The notes: a model not told the origin generated them from the sequence alone. A DNA stretch of 20,559 nt from Methanosarcinales archaeon (GCA_023136155.1 JAGLRT010000038.1:1-20559), one strand, 5' to 3'; shown: positions 7,085 to 14,821, counted from the first letter of the stretch. Translations and numbers: made by a program.

Positions 7085-8671
7085 ATGAAATATGTCATTG
7101 TAACCGGTGGTGTGATGAGCGGACTTGGTAAGGGTATTACAGCCGCTTCAATGGGAAGAATTTTAAAAAACAAAGGTTATGATGTGACGGCCATAAAAAT
7201 AGATCCGTACATCAACATTGATGCCGGGACAATGAGTCCTTTCCAGCATGGCGAGGTTTTTGTTTTAAAGGATGGCGGGGAGGCTGACCTTGACCTGGGT
7301 AATTATGAACGGTTCCTTGATATCGAACTGACCAGGGAGCATAACATCACAACAGGAAAAGTGTACCAGGCAGTCATTAATAAGGAGCGAAGAGGCGATT
7401 ACCTGGGTAAGACCGTGCAAATAATTCCCCATGTAACGAATGAGATCAAGGAGAGGTTACGGAATGTTGCCAAGAACAGCGGTGCCCAGATATGTCTGGT
7501 GGAAGTGGGCGGTACGGTGGGCGATATTGAGAGTATGCCCTTTTTAGAAGCTGTCAGGCAATTACATAATGAAGAAGACATGGAGGACGTAGTATTCATA
7601 CATGTGACCCTTGTGCCCATGGACCCCCAGGGGGAACAAAAAACAAAACCGACACAGCATTCGGTTAAGGAACTCCGCCAATTAGGTCTTCACCCTGACA
7701 TGATAGTTACCAGATGTAAAATGCCTGTGTTACCCGGTACCAAGGAAAAGATATCCCTGTTCTGTGATGTGCCGGCAAAAGCGGTGATAAGCGCCCATGA
7801 TGCCGAAGATATTTATATGGTGCCACAACGGCTGGAAATTGAAGGTGCTGCTGAATACCTGCTGTCCAAGCTCAATTTAAAATCCAGGGATGACCTTAAA
7901 GAGTGGGACCGGATGGTGGAAAAGATGCGATCAATCAGCGGTTCTGTCGATGTTGCTGTTGTGGGAAAATATACTGACCTTGAAGATTCGTACCTGAGCA
8001 TCAGGGAGAGCCTGAAACATGCTGGTATTGAGGTGGGGTGCAAGATAAATGCCTATTGGCTGGATGCCGAGGATTACGAAAAGGAACCGGAATCCATTAA
8101 CCAGCTTTCAAAGTACGATGGAATACTTGTGCCCGGTGGTTTCGGAGTAAGGGGTACCGAGGGTAAAATATTTGCGGTTAAATATGCCAGGGAGAACAAT
8201 AAGCCATATCTTGGGTTATGTTTGGGAATGCAGACTGCTGTTATTGAGTTTGCCAGGAATGTGCTGGGGTATGAAAACGCCAACAGTTCAGAACTGGCTT
8301 CTACTGAACATCCGGTGATAGACCTGCTGCCTGAGCAGGAGGGTGTTGTGGATATGGGAGCTACAATGAGGCTCGGGGATTATTTTGCTGAACTGACGCC
8401 GGGAAGCCTTGCAAATAGATTATATGGGTCTGATGCAATTATTGAACGTCATCGTCATAGGTATGAAGTGAATCCCAAGTATATAGATGAAATGGAAAAG
8501 GCAGGGCTGAAATTCACTGGCAGAAACAAGAACCGGATGGAGATTGCTGAAATTCCGGGCCATAAATTCTTCTTTGCCAGCCAGTTCCATCCCGAGTTCA
8601 AGAGCAGACCCAACAGGCCTTCACCACCGTTTTTGGGTTTTGTGAGGGCTATGTTCGAGAAAACTGATTAA
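7085..8671 (+). CDS. pyrG: CTP synthase (glutamine hydrolysing)
   Basis: The enzyme converts UTP to CTP using ATP and glutamine. The 528-residue protein has the synthase domain first: VTGGVMSGLGKGITAAS (residues about 6-22) is the ATP-binding loop, followed by KIDPYINIDAGTMSPFQHGEVFVL-type sequence and EVGGTVGDIES. The C-terminal class I amidotransferase domain has the nucleophile Cys379 in LGLCLGMQ and the His502/Glu504 pair in FHPEFKSRP. Length is normal for the family. AGAGG at 7074-7078 precedes the ATG by six bases. It is the last gene of the Trm112-membrane protein-pyrG operon; decayed 20-bp repeats begin at its stop codon. Confidence 0.97.
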   Translation: MKYVIVTGGVMSGLGKGITAASMGRILKNKGYDVTAIKIDPYINIDAGTMSPFQHGEVFVLKDGGEADLDLGNYERFLDIELTREHNITTGKVYQAVINKERRGDYLGKTVQIIPHVTNEIKERLRNVAKNSGAQICLVEVGGTVGDIESMPFLEAVRQLHNEEDMEDVVFIHVTLVPMDPQGEQKTKPTQHSVKELRQLGLHPDMIVTRCKMPVLPGTKEKISLFCDVPAKAVISAHDAEDIYMVPQRLEIEGAAEYLLSKLNLKSRDDLKEWDRMVEKMRSISGSVDVAVVGKYTDLEDSYLSIRESLKHAGIEVGCKINAYWLDAEDYEKEPESINQLSKYDGILVPGGFGVRGTEGKIFAVKYARENNKPYLGLCLGMQTAVIEFARNVLGYENANSSELASTEHPVIDLLPEQEGVVDMGATMRLGDYFAELTPGSLANRLYGSDAIIERHRHRYEVNPKYIDEMEKAGLKFTGRNKNRMEIAEIPGHKFFFASQFHPEFKSRPNRPSPPFLGFVRAMFEKTD

Positions 8672-8767
8672 TACTAACGAAGATTGAATAAAACTAACGA
8701 ATATACACTAAAACCAGTTAATCTTAAAAAAATCAGCGAAGATTAATTAATACTAACCAACATTATC
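8669..8767. repeat. Degenerate 20-bp tandem repeat between pyrG and aroA
   Basis: About five imperfect units begin at the pyrG stop codon. The first and last share TAATACTAAC; ACTAACGA recurs at 8673 and 8693, and CGAAGATT at 8679 and 8738. Spacing is 20 bases with a one-base slip. TTAATCTT (8718-8725) and AAGATTAA (8739-8746) can form an eight-pair stem that may help end pyrG transcription. Confidence 0.5.
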
Positions 8768-8800
8768 CAACTCTAATTAACAATGCGGCTTTGGTGAACA

Positions 8801-10084
8801 ATGAAGGCGAAAGTAAACAGTTCTGTCCTGAAGGGTGAAGCACTTGCGCCCCCTTCCAAGAGTTATACCCATAGGGCCGTGGTCATGGCATCTCTTGCAG
8901 GCCGTACCATTGTAAAACGTCCCCTGCTATCTGCCGATACTGTTGCCACTATTCAGGCATGTAAGGCATTGGGTGCAGTGATACGGGAGGAAAATGACAG
9001 AATAATTGTGGAAGGTGTGAATGGAAAACCCGTCACGCCAGATAATGTTATCGATGTGGCAAACAGCGGAACCACGTTACGGCTTGTAATGGCTGTAAGT
9101 GCCCTGTGTGAGGGTACGACGGTGCTAACCGGGGATGATTCTATCCGCACCCGACCTAACACGCCACTTATTGATGTCCTGAACCAGCTTGGAGCCAACG
9201 TCATATCCACCAGGGATAATGGGATTGCACCCATAGTGGTAAAAGGTCCTATAAAAGGTGGTGAAGCAGTGATGGATGGCAGTATCAGCAGCCAGTTCTT
9301 CTCTGCACTACTCACGGCCTGCCCGCTGTGTCACTCTGGAACCGTGGTCATGGTGGACGGTAAATTAAAATCCAGGCCGTATGTTGAGATTACCATTGAG
9401 ATGCTGGAAAGTGCGGGTATTGCGATAGAAATTGTTGAAGACGATAATGGGCAACTGTCTTTCATTGTTCCACCGAACCAATCATACAAATTGACTGAAT
9501 ACACAGTTCCCGGTGATTTTTCTTCAGCATCATACCTGCTGGCTGCCTGTGCCCTTGCAGGTGGTGGGCTAACTTTGGGGGGGCTTTATCCGAACAAGCA
9601 AGGTGATGCTGCAATTATCCCTATCCTTCAGGACATGGGTGCCGATCTTGAATGGGACCGGGAACGAGGTGAGGTGAAGGTGAACAAAAGCCAGTTGACG
9701 GGTGTGACCGTTGACGTAAGCATGACACCTGACCTTGTGCCTACACTGGCGGTGCTGGGTGCGCTGTCCGATGGTGAGATGGTGATAGAAAATGCCGAAC
9801 ATGTCAGGTACAAGGAGACTGACCGGCTGCATGCTATGACCGTGGAACTAACAAAGATGGGAGTGGATATCAGGGAGGAGCCTGACCGGCTGGTGATAAG
9901 GGGGGGCGGCCTGCATGGTGCCCGGGTGAGCGGCTGGCACGACCATCGTATTGTGATGGCTTTGACGGTAGCAGGATTGGTTGTTGGAGATACCGTTATA
10001 GATACTGCAGAGTCAGTTAAGATTTCATATCCCGGCTTCTTTGAAACCATGAAGACACTCGGCGCAGATATTACATTGGAATGA
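8801..10084 (+). CDS. aroA: 3-phosphoshikimate 1-carboxyvinyltransferase (EPSP synthase)
   Basis: The enzyme joins shikimate-3-phosphate and phosphoenolpyruvate, the sixth step of the shikimate pathway to aromatic amino acids. The 427-residue product shows the family signatures in order: PPSKSYTHRAVVMASLA (residues 17-33), NSGTTLRLVMA (about 88), DGSISSQFFSALL and LKSRPYVEITIEML in the middle, SMTPDLVPTLAVLGA, YKETDRLHAM and the C-terminal GWHDHRIVMALTVAGL. Length is standard. GGTGA, complementary to the 16S rRNA 3' end, lies three bases before the ATG. No other shikimate gene is adjacent, so it may be transcribed alone. Confidence 0.97.
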   Translation: MKAKVNSSVLKGEALAPPSKSYTHRAVVMASLAGRTIVKRPLLSADTVATIQACKALGAVIREENDRIIVEGVNGKPVTPDNVIDVANSGTTLRLVMAVSALCEGTTVLTGDDSIRTRPNTPLIDVLNQLGANVISTRDNGIAPIVVKGPIKGGEAVMDGSISSQFFSALLTACPLCHSGTVVMVDGKLKSRPYVEITIEMLESAGIAIEIVEDDNGQLSFIVPPNQSYKLTEYTVPGDFSSASYLLAACALAGGGLTLGGLYPNKQGDAAIIPILQDMGADLEWDRERGEVKVNKSQLTGVTVDVSMTPDLVPTLAVLGALSDGEMVIENAEHVRYKETDRLHAMTVELTKMGVDIREEPDRLVIRGGGLHGARVSGWHDHRIVMALTVAGLVVGDTVIDTAESVKISYPGFFETMKTLGADITLE

Positions 10085-10536
10085 AATACAGTTAAGTCTG
10101 TCATTTCTTATTCTTCTTCTAACTGATACTCTCTCTATAGTGCATGTTATAGATGAACGTTGAATTACTGTTCATCCTGTTAAGAAGGGATGCAATAGGC
10201 TGAAATCACCCGAAAAGGTTAAAAGGATGTAATTACCTTAAAGGCAAATACCAAAGCGTTCATAGTTGCTTTGATTGTGGAAATACTTGTGGATTTCCTG
10301 AGAATAAGATGGACAGACTTGATAAAAATAAAATTTTTCGAGAATCAATTTTTCAGTAATCACTTATCTAACAGAACATTTCACGAATCAGGTACGATGG
10401 ACACGGAGGTATGTAATTTAAATCGAAGTGGCCTTGGCACTTAAGTGTGTTGACAGGTTGCTATCGTACTGTATCGTGCATTATGAGGTGCATGAAATAC
10501 CAGCATTCATTGCTGGAGAAGGAGGACTATTAGGAA
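10085..10536. other. Intergenic region between aroA and the coiled-coil gene
   Basis: About 450 bases with no reading frame longer than about 20 codons. TTTAAATC near 10417-10425 could be a TATA box, giving a leader of about 90 bases for the next gene. A short hairpin lies at 10500-10516. No RNA gene motif was clear; C/D-box signatures were looked for and not found. Confidence 0.4.
10500..10516 (+). promoter_or_regulatory. Six-base-pair hairpin just before the ribosome-binding site
   Basis: CCAGCA and TGCTGG form a perfect stem around the loop TTCAT, ending four bases before GGAGG (10521-10525). Its closeness to the ribosome-binding site suggests an effect on translation or mRNA stability, but such a short stem can arise by chance. 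Confidence 0.35.
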
Positions 10537-11397
10537 ATGCTAGATGAACTGCAAAAAAGGAAAACTGACCTTAAAGTAAAGTCAGAGGAATATAAGGAAA
10601 AGCGTAACGATCTCAATACTGAAGCCAGTGCGTTGGCTGCCAAGCGTAACGAACTTAATAAGCGCACAAAAGAACTCATTGAAGAAGCACAGGAACTTAA
10701 GACCCAGAGAGATTCCAACAATGAATCTGTGGGTTCGAACAAGACCCTGCGTGATGAATTAAATGAGAAAGCTAATAAATTTTATGCTCAGATCGACAAG
10801 ATAAGGAAAGATCTGAATCTTAGTAGCGGCCCATCTTTAAAGGAGATGAGGCGTGAAATTGACACTCTTGAATTTAAGCAGCAGACCCAGGTAATGAAAC
10901 CCAGTGCTGAACGCGAACTGGTTGAAAAAATTGGGCATCTCACAGAGGAATTCAAGCGTCGTAAGACACAACTTGAAGGTAACCTGGAACTCAAGACTCT
11001 CCTTGAAGATGCACAGAAATTAAGGGATGAAGCTTCTGTGTACCATGAACAGGTGAAAGTGTTTGCCGATGCAGCCCAGGAATTCCATGAAAAAATGATT
11101 ACCACTTTCAAAGAAGCTGACAAGGTCCGGGCAGACTCTGATTCGGTACACAAGGATTTCGTAAAGGTCCAGGAATCAGCTGATGAACAGCACGCCCAGT
11201 TCATAAAGACTCAAAAAGAGATGCGGGAAATTGATAAGACTTTAATGGGTCTTAGAAGAAAGGGCAAGAGAAGTAGGGATTCTGCTGTCATGGTTCAGAC
11301 CAAAATCGATGCAGAAGAGATATACTCCCAGTTCAAACTGGGAGAAAAGATCAGTACTGAAGACTTGCTTGTATTGCAGAGGTCAGGGTTGCTTTAA
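10537..11397 (+). CDS. Coiled-coil protein (COG1340-like)
   Basis: The 286-residue protein is almost entirely charged heptad-type sequence: residues 1-100 (KRNDLNTEASALAAKRNELN), 115-180 and 185-260 have leucine/alanine spacing of coiled coils with many Lys, Glu and Arg. No signal peptide, membrane segment or catalytic motif is seen. It resembles an archaeal family of uncharacterised coiled-coil proteins of about this length (COG1340). The C-terminal tail (IYSQFKLGEKISTEDLLVLQ) is non-coiled and may be a conserved docking segment. GGAGG lies 11 bases before the ATG and AGGA four bases before it, so initiation is well supported. It converges on trmY with a gap of only 23 bases. Cellular role unknown. 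Confidence 0.75.
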   Translation: MLDELQKRKTDLKVKSEEYKEKRNDLNTEASALAAKRNELNKRTKELIEEAQELKTQRDSNNESVGSNKTLRDELNEKANKFYAQIDKIRKDLNLSSGPSLKEMRREIDTLEFKQQTQVMKPSAERELVEKIGHLTEEFKRRKTQLEGNLELKTLLEDAQKLRDEASVYHEQVKVFADAAQEFHEKMITTFKEADKVRADSDSVHKDFVKVQESADEQHAQFIKTQKEMREIDKTLMGLRRKGKRSRDSAVMVQTKIDAEEIYSQFKLGEKISTEDLLVLQRSGLL

Positions 11398-11420
11398 TAG
11401 CACCCTTTCCTTTAATTATT

Positions 11421-12047
11421 TTATCTGTCAAGTTCGTTATTGACCAAAATTATACAGTGGTCAGCATGCAGGCTTAACGGTCCCACATTAATGGATTGGG
11501 CACCTGCATCCATTATTTTTTGCTCCTCATCTGATGTCATACCTACATGGTCGCCCAGGATGAATGTTGCCCGTTGTGGTAAAGTCACTTCCATTTTATT
11601 CCTTATATCAGTACCGTTTTCATGGAGGTAATACAGTTTGTTACCTGTGTCTTCATCGACACTCTCCCCAACACCTTCATCGCTGTTCAACTCAGCCAGC
11701 AGGTCTTCAAGGTTACCCTGTCTAACCCATACACCGGGTGTGGATTCTTTCCACCTGATTCTTGCCTTTAACTCCAGCGCTTTTTTAATAAGTGAGCCGC
11801 TGCTGCGCTCGTCAGGGTTAAGGTAGCGCACATCATGGCCACTGAATTTCACAATTTTCGGTGGTTCAGGTTCGCCCAGCAGTATCAGGTAAATGGTTAC
11901 ATTCCTGCGCAGGTCATGGCTTAAGAACAGTGCCGAGTTCACGCAACGGCACATTATATCCATCCTGCCTGCACTACCTGGAAGGTCGTTAAGGCTGAAC
12001 TGTCCGTCTGTTGCGGCTTTATGTCCCACTACAATGAACTCTCGCAT
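11421..12047 (-). CDS. trmY: tRNA (pseudouridine(54)-N1)-methyltransferase
   Basis: TrmY is a SPOUT-class enzyme that methylates pseudouridine 54 in the T-loop of archaeal tRNAs with S-adenosylmethionine. The product (208 residues from this start) begins MREFIVVGHKAATDGQFSLN, has GRMDIMCRCVNSALFLSH, VTIYLILLGEP, and the knot region FILGDHVGMTSDEEQKI near the C-terminus, all typical. The longer frame starting at 12110 adds 21 unlike residues; a TATA-like ATATAT centred about 26 bases upstream of 12047 supports the shorter start and a leaderless mRNA. The opposite-strand phosphoesterase gene begins 61 bases away. Confidence 0.92.
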   Translation of the reverse strand: MREFIVVGHKAATDGQFSLNDLPGSAGRMDIMCRCVNSALFLSHDLRRNVTIYLILLGEPEPPKIVKFSGHDVRYLNPDERSSGSLIKKALELKARIRWKESTPGVWVRQGNLEDLLAELNSDEGVGESVDEDTGNKLYYLHENGTDIRNKMEVTLPQRATFILGDHVGMTSDEEQKIMDAGAQSINVGPLSLHADHCIILVNNELDR

Positions 12048-12067
12048 GCAAATGTAAACTGCACAAG

Positions 12068-12077
12068 ACATATATCT
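12068..12077 (-). promoter_or_regulatory. TATA box giving a leaderless trmY transcript
   Basis: On the minus strand AGATATATGT is centred 26 bases before the A of the ATG at 12047, the distance expected if transcription starts at the start codon itself. The 61-base divergent region must also hold the promoter of the phosphoesterase gene on the plus strand, where no clear TATA box was picked out. Confidence 0.5.
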
Positions 12078-12108
12078 GTCTAACGCAATTGAATTAAAGG
12101 TAATATTC

Positions 12109-12741
12109 ATGAAAATACTGGCACTATCAGACCTTCATGGGGATTTTTCAAAAGTGCAGGCATTGCTTAAGCATGCTGGTGAGATTGACGGTGTACTGAT
12201 ATCGGGCGATATAACTAATTTCGGGCCTGATGAGAATGCACTTGAACTTATCGACATGTTCGATGTGCCTGTACTGGCCATACCTGGTAACTGTGACCAG
12301 CCTGGTATTCTTGAGGTGCTGGATAGTTCAAGTGCAATTAATCTGCATAAGAATTGTTACCATATAGGTGATGCAATTTTTATGGGGATGGGAGGTTCAA
12401 ACAGTACGCCTTTTAACACCCCATTTGAACTTACTGACAAAGATATGGAAGAAGCAATTGATGTTATGCTAAGCTCTTGTTCGGGTATCAGGAATATATT
12501 GTTGAGTCATGCTCCTCCATATGGTTATGTGGATGAACTTTCAATTGGGCATTTGGGCAGCCATGCAATTGCCAAGTTCATTAACCGCTTTGACCTCATC
12601 GTATGCGGACATATTCACGAGGCCAGGGGTACGGCAATGAATGGGTATACCACCATAGTCAATGTGGGCGAGTCATCGCAGGGGTATGGTGCATTGATAA
12701 TCTTGAACGACAGTATTTGCGTAGAACTTATCGAAGTATAA
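12109..12741 (+). CDS. Calcineurin-like metallophosphoesterase
   Basis: The 210-residue product carries all the metal-binding motifs of the calcineurin-like family in order: SDLHGD (residues 7-12), SGDITNFG (32-39), PGNCDQ (59-64), LLSHAPP (about 135) and CGHIHEARG (about 166). Such enzymes cleave phosphomonoesters or phosphodiesters with two metal ions; many archaeal members of this size have no known substrate. AAAGGT lies about nine bases before the ATG. It is followed after 16 bases by cooC on the same strand, so the two are probably co-transcribed. Whether it serves nickel-enzyme maturation cannot be told. Family certain, substrate unknown. Confidence 0.9.
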   Translation: MKILALSDLHGDFSKVQALLKHAGEIDGVLISGDITNFGPDENALELIDMFDVPVLAIPGNCDQPGILEVLDSSSAINLHKNCYHIGDAIFMGMGGSNSTPFNTPFELTDKDMEEAIDVMLSSCSGIRNILLSHAPPYGYVDELSIGHLGSHAIAKFINRFDLIVCGHIHEARGTAMNGYTTIVNVGESSQGYGALIILNDSICVELIEV

Positions 12742-12757
12742 TCTCATATTCCAATTC

Positions 12758-13510
12758 ATGAAAATCGCTATCACTGGAAAAGGGGGGGTGGGCAAGACCA
12801 CCCTGGCAGGTACGCTGGCACGGCTCATGGCACAGGACGGTATGGAAGTGCTGGCAATAGATGCAGATCCGGATATGAACCTTGCGTCTGCACTTGGTAT
12901 TGAAAATCCACCAGGACCTTTGACCGAATATAAGGAGTTAATTGATGAGCGTGCAGGGGGTCCGGACGGGATGTTCAGGATGAACCCAAAAGTGGACGAT
13001 GTAGTGGAGCGTTTCGGTGTAATGGGGCCTGATGGTGTGAGGATGGTGGTCATGGGTACCGTTGAGCGGGGCGGGTCCGGTTGTATGTGTCCTGCGTCTT
13101 CGTTTTTGCGGGCATTGCTGCGTCATGTGGTGTTCAGGGAATCTTCTGTGGTGATTATGGATATGGAGGCTGGTATTGAGCATCTTGGCAGGGGTACAAC
13201 TAAGGGCATTGACCTGATGATTGTGGTGGTGGAACCGGGTGCCCGAAGTCTTGAGACGGCTGAGAGGATAAAGAGGCTGGGTACTGAACTTGGGATTGGG
13301 AAATTTGCTGCTGTGATAAACAAGATCAGGGAGGAGGATATTGGTATTGTTGAATCCAGGCTGGAAGAACTGGGGATTTTGGTGTTGGGAATGCTTCCTT
13401 ATGACAGCTCTTTGGTTAAGGCTGATTTGGAGGGGCGTTCGCCTGTGGAGGGGGGAGGGGTTGTAGTTGAGGCTATTAAGGGTATCAAGGATAAGTTGCT
13501 TTTGGTTTGA
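12758..13510 (+). CDS. cooC: CooC-like nickel-insertion ATPase for CO dehydrogenase
   Basis: The 250-residue MinD/ParA-type ATPase begins MKIAITGKGGVGKTT, a deviant Walker A motif with signature lysine (residues 7-15), followed by AIDADPDMNLASALG. Cys109 and Cys111 (GSGCMCP) form the CxC motif that binds nickel or zinc at the dimer interface of CooC proteins. MDMEAGIEHLGRGTT is the Walker B-like region. CooC matures the nickel-iron cluster of CO dehydrogenase, which in methane-metabolising archaea is part of CO dehydrogenase/acetyl-CoA synthase. No CODH gene is in the window. The gene follows the phosphoesterase gene by 16 bases without a clear ribosome-binding site. Functional assignment inferred from the CxC motif and overall similarity. 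Confidence 0.88.
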   Translation: MKIAITGKGGVGKTTLAGTLARLMAQDGMEVLAIDADPDMNLASALGIENPPGPLTEYKELIDERAGGPDGMFRMNPKVDDVVERFGVMGPDGVRMVVMGTVERGGSGCMCPASSFLRALLRHVVFRESSVVIMDMEAGIEHLGRGTTKGIDLMIVVVEPGARSLETAERIKRLGTELGIGKFAAVINKIREEDIGIVESRLEELGILVLGMLPYDSSLVKADLEGRSPVEGGGVVVEAIKGIKDKLLLV

Positions 13511-13619
13511 GATGGGATGGGCGAAGATAGATGGAAAATTGAATTGAACGCGATATACAGGTTTCGTTATGTTTGTAGGGGTATATCGAACGGTCTCATA
13601 ATCACGTCATGTTTTAATT
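13511..13619. other. Spacer after cooC
   Basis: With the element at 13620-13760 and the fae promoter this makes a 315-base gene-free stretch. CGATATAC and GTATATCG near 13550 and 13581 are inverted repeats about 22 bases apart and might form a weak terminator; nothing else was identified. Confidence 0.35.
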
Positions 13620-13760
13620 GAGATTGTCGGAAAAGTCTACCTTTCGAATATTTTAGCTTTACTATCTAAACTTAACCTGGGGCAGCATAGCGATTTAATT
13701 ATGACAATCTTTCTGGAAGTTTCAATTTAAGTGCTTTTCAGGTACTTTTCCGACAATCTC
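13620..13760. mobile_element. 141-bp miniature inverted-repeat element
   Basis: GAGATTGTCGGAAAAGT at 13620-13636 is matched perfectly in inverse orientation by ACTTTTCCGACAATCTC at 13744-13760. The interior contains no reading frame. Flanks are TAATT on the left and TAATA on the right, an imperfect possible target duplication. The end sequence with its flank (ATTAGAGATTGTCGGA, 16 bases) also occurs at 1469-1484 beside the transposase relic, so this is a repeated family in this genome, probably mobilised in trans by a DDE transposase. Confidence 0.65.
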
Positions 13761-13787
13761 TAATAATATGAAATCTAACGTGATGAG

Positions 13788-13800
13788 TAATTATAATTAT
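13788..13800 (+). promoter_or_regulatory. Candidate TATA box for fae
   Basis: AATTATAATTATT is centred about 32 bases before the GTG at 13826 and 28 bases beyond the end of the 13620-13760 element. The element has therefore inserted just upstream of, not within, the core promoter. Confidence 0.45.
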
Positions 13801-13825
13801 TCAATGAATTTTGTTAAAATAGGTT

Positions 13826-14344
13826 GTGAAAATTTTGGTACGAAAGATAGTTAAAAGTATGATTGGTGAAGCCCTTGTTGGTGACGGCCCCGAGATTGCC
13901 CATATTGATCTTGTTATAGGTCCCAAGGGCGGTCCAGTTGAAACAGCTTTTATGAATTCACTTGCAATGCCACAGCAAGGCCATACTCCACTGTTGGCAG
14001 TGCTTGAACCAAATCTCCAGCCAAAACCAGCAACTTTGATCGTGAACAAAGTGACTATCAAGAATGCTGATCAGGCTATACTTATGTTCGGTCCTGCCCA
14101 GGCTGCTGTGGCAAAAGCAGTAATGGATTCTGTAGAAGATGGGATTATCAATAAAGACGATGCAGAGAATCTGTTGATAATCGTTTCGGTTTTTATCGAA
14201 TGGGATGCAGAGGATAAAGACAAGATATATAAATATAACCACGAGGCAACAAAATTGGCACTAAAAAGGGCAATGGCGGGGGAGCCAACGGTTGGGGAAG
14301 CGCTTTCTGGAAAGGATGCAGCAAACCATCCATTTGCGAAGTGA
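13826..14344 (+). CDS. fae: Formaldehyde-activating enzyme (Fae)
   Basis: Fae condenses formaldehyde with tetrahydromethanopterin to methylene-tetrahydromethanopterin. The product reads IGEALVGDGPEIAHIDLVIG, with the conserved histidine (His26 from this start) that acts in catalysis, then GGPVETAFMNSLAMPQQGHT and PATLIVNKVTIKNADQA. It is the short stand-alone form (172 residues), not the Fae-hexulose-phosphate synthase fusion found in some archaea. The GTG start gives an 11-residue leader that can form the usual first strand; the ATG at 13859 would remove it. In methanogens and ANME archaea Fae is thought to handle formaldehyde released from, or needed for, C1 and ribose metabolism. It ends at a strong hairpin. 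Confidence 0.93.
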   Translation: MKILVRKIVKSMIGEALVGDGPEIAHIDLVIGPKGGPVETAFMNSLAMPQQGHTPLLAVLEPNLQPKPATLIVNKVTIKNADQAILMFGPAQAAVAKAVMDSVEDGIINKDDAENLLIIVSVFIEWDAEDKDKIYKYNHEATKLALKRAMAGEPTVGEALSGKDAANHPFAK

Positions 14345-14372
14345 TTAGTCAGAGATATAGTGATCTCAATCG

Positions 14373-14403
14373 TTATACCCCGCAGCAGAGGTGCGGGGTA
14401 TAA
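14373..14403. terminator. Bidirectional terminator hairpin between fae and thioredoxin
   Basis: TTATACCCCGCA (14373-14384) and TGCGGGGTATAA (14392-14403) form a perfect 12-base-pair stem with a seven-base loop. It lies 29 bases after the fae stop and 10 bases beyond the stop of the converging thioredoxin gene, so it can serve both. A clear U-run is absent, which is usual in archaea. Confidence 0.65.
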
Positions 14404-14412
14404 TTAATAAGA

Positions 14413-14805
14413 TCAATTCAATAATTCAGATATCTTTATCTCTAATTGCTGTTTTGGAAGTGCACCTAAAACTCTTCCAACCGGTTGACCATCCTTGAAT
14501 ATCAGCATTGTAGGAACTGCCGTGATGGCGTATTTCATTGCTGTTTGTGGGTTATTGTCAATATCCAGTTTCCCGAATACAATATCTCCAGCTTTTTCTT
14601 TTGCAAGGGCCTCAATTGTGGGGGCAACCATTCTGCAAGGACCGCACCATACTGCCCAGCAGTCAACTACAAGTTTCGGATGTTCACCTAAGGCTTTGTC
14701 CATATCCTTATCTGTAAGTTCTATAGGTACATCTAATTGGGTTTTATTCAAGCTTTCTTCCAACTCCTTTAATTTTCGTTTCCTTATCTCTTCAAGTTCG
14801 TCCAT
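14413..14805 (-). CDS. Thioredoxin with charged N-terminal extension
   Basis: The 130-residue protein contains a full thioredoxin fold with the redox motif WCGPC (Cys54 and Cys57) and the cis-proline in AITAVPTMLIF. Residues 1-25 (MDELEEIRKRKLKELEESLN) are an added, highly charged segment likely to form a helix; classical thioredoxins start near residue 26. It reduces protein disulfides in the cytoplasm. It lies 16 bases behind a ferredoxin gene on the same strand, and the two probably form one transcript from the TATA box near 15038. The pairing suggests that electrons reach thioredoxin from ferredoxin or from the flavoprotein gene further upstream; this is inference. The extension may be a docking or oligomerisation helix. 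Confidence 0.93.
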   Translation of the reverse strand: MDELEEIRKRKLKELEESLNKTQLDVPIELTDKDMDKALGEHPKLVVDCWAVWCGPCRMVAPTIEALAKEKAGDIVFGKLDIDNNPQTAMKYAITAVPTMLIFKDGQPVGRVLGALPKQQLEIKISELLN

Positions 14806-14821
14806 TATTAGTTCACCAGGA

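Noticed and set aside
9628..10104. Minus-strand frame of 158 codons
   Set aside because: Antisense shadow of aroA with no recognisable motif and a composition typical of a reverse frame.
10085..10536. Small RNA gene in the aroA-coiled-coil gap
   Set aside because: No C/D-box pair, conserved hairpin or tRNA-like fold was found by eye; only a six-pair hairpin near the ribosome-binding site is clear.
12048..12110. Upstream ATG at 12110 as start of trmY
   Set aside because: The added 21 residues are unlike the family and overlap the phosphoesterase start; the promoter fits a start at 12047.
13511..13619. Small gene after cooC
   Set aside because: No frame of useful length with a start and ribosome-binding site.
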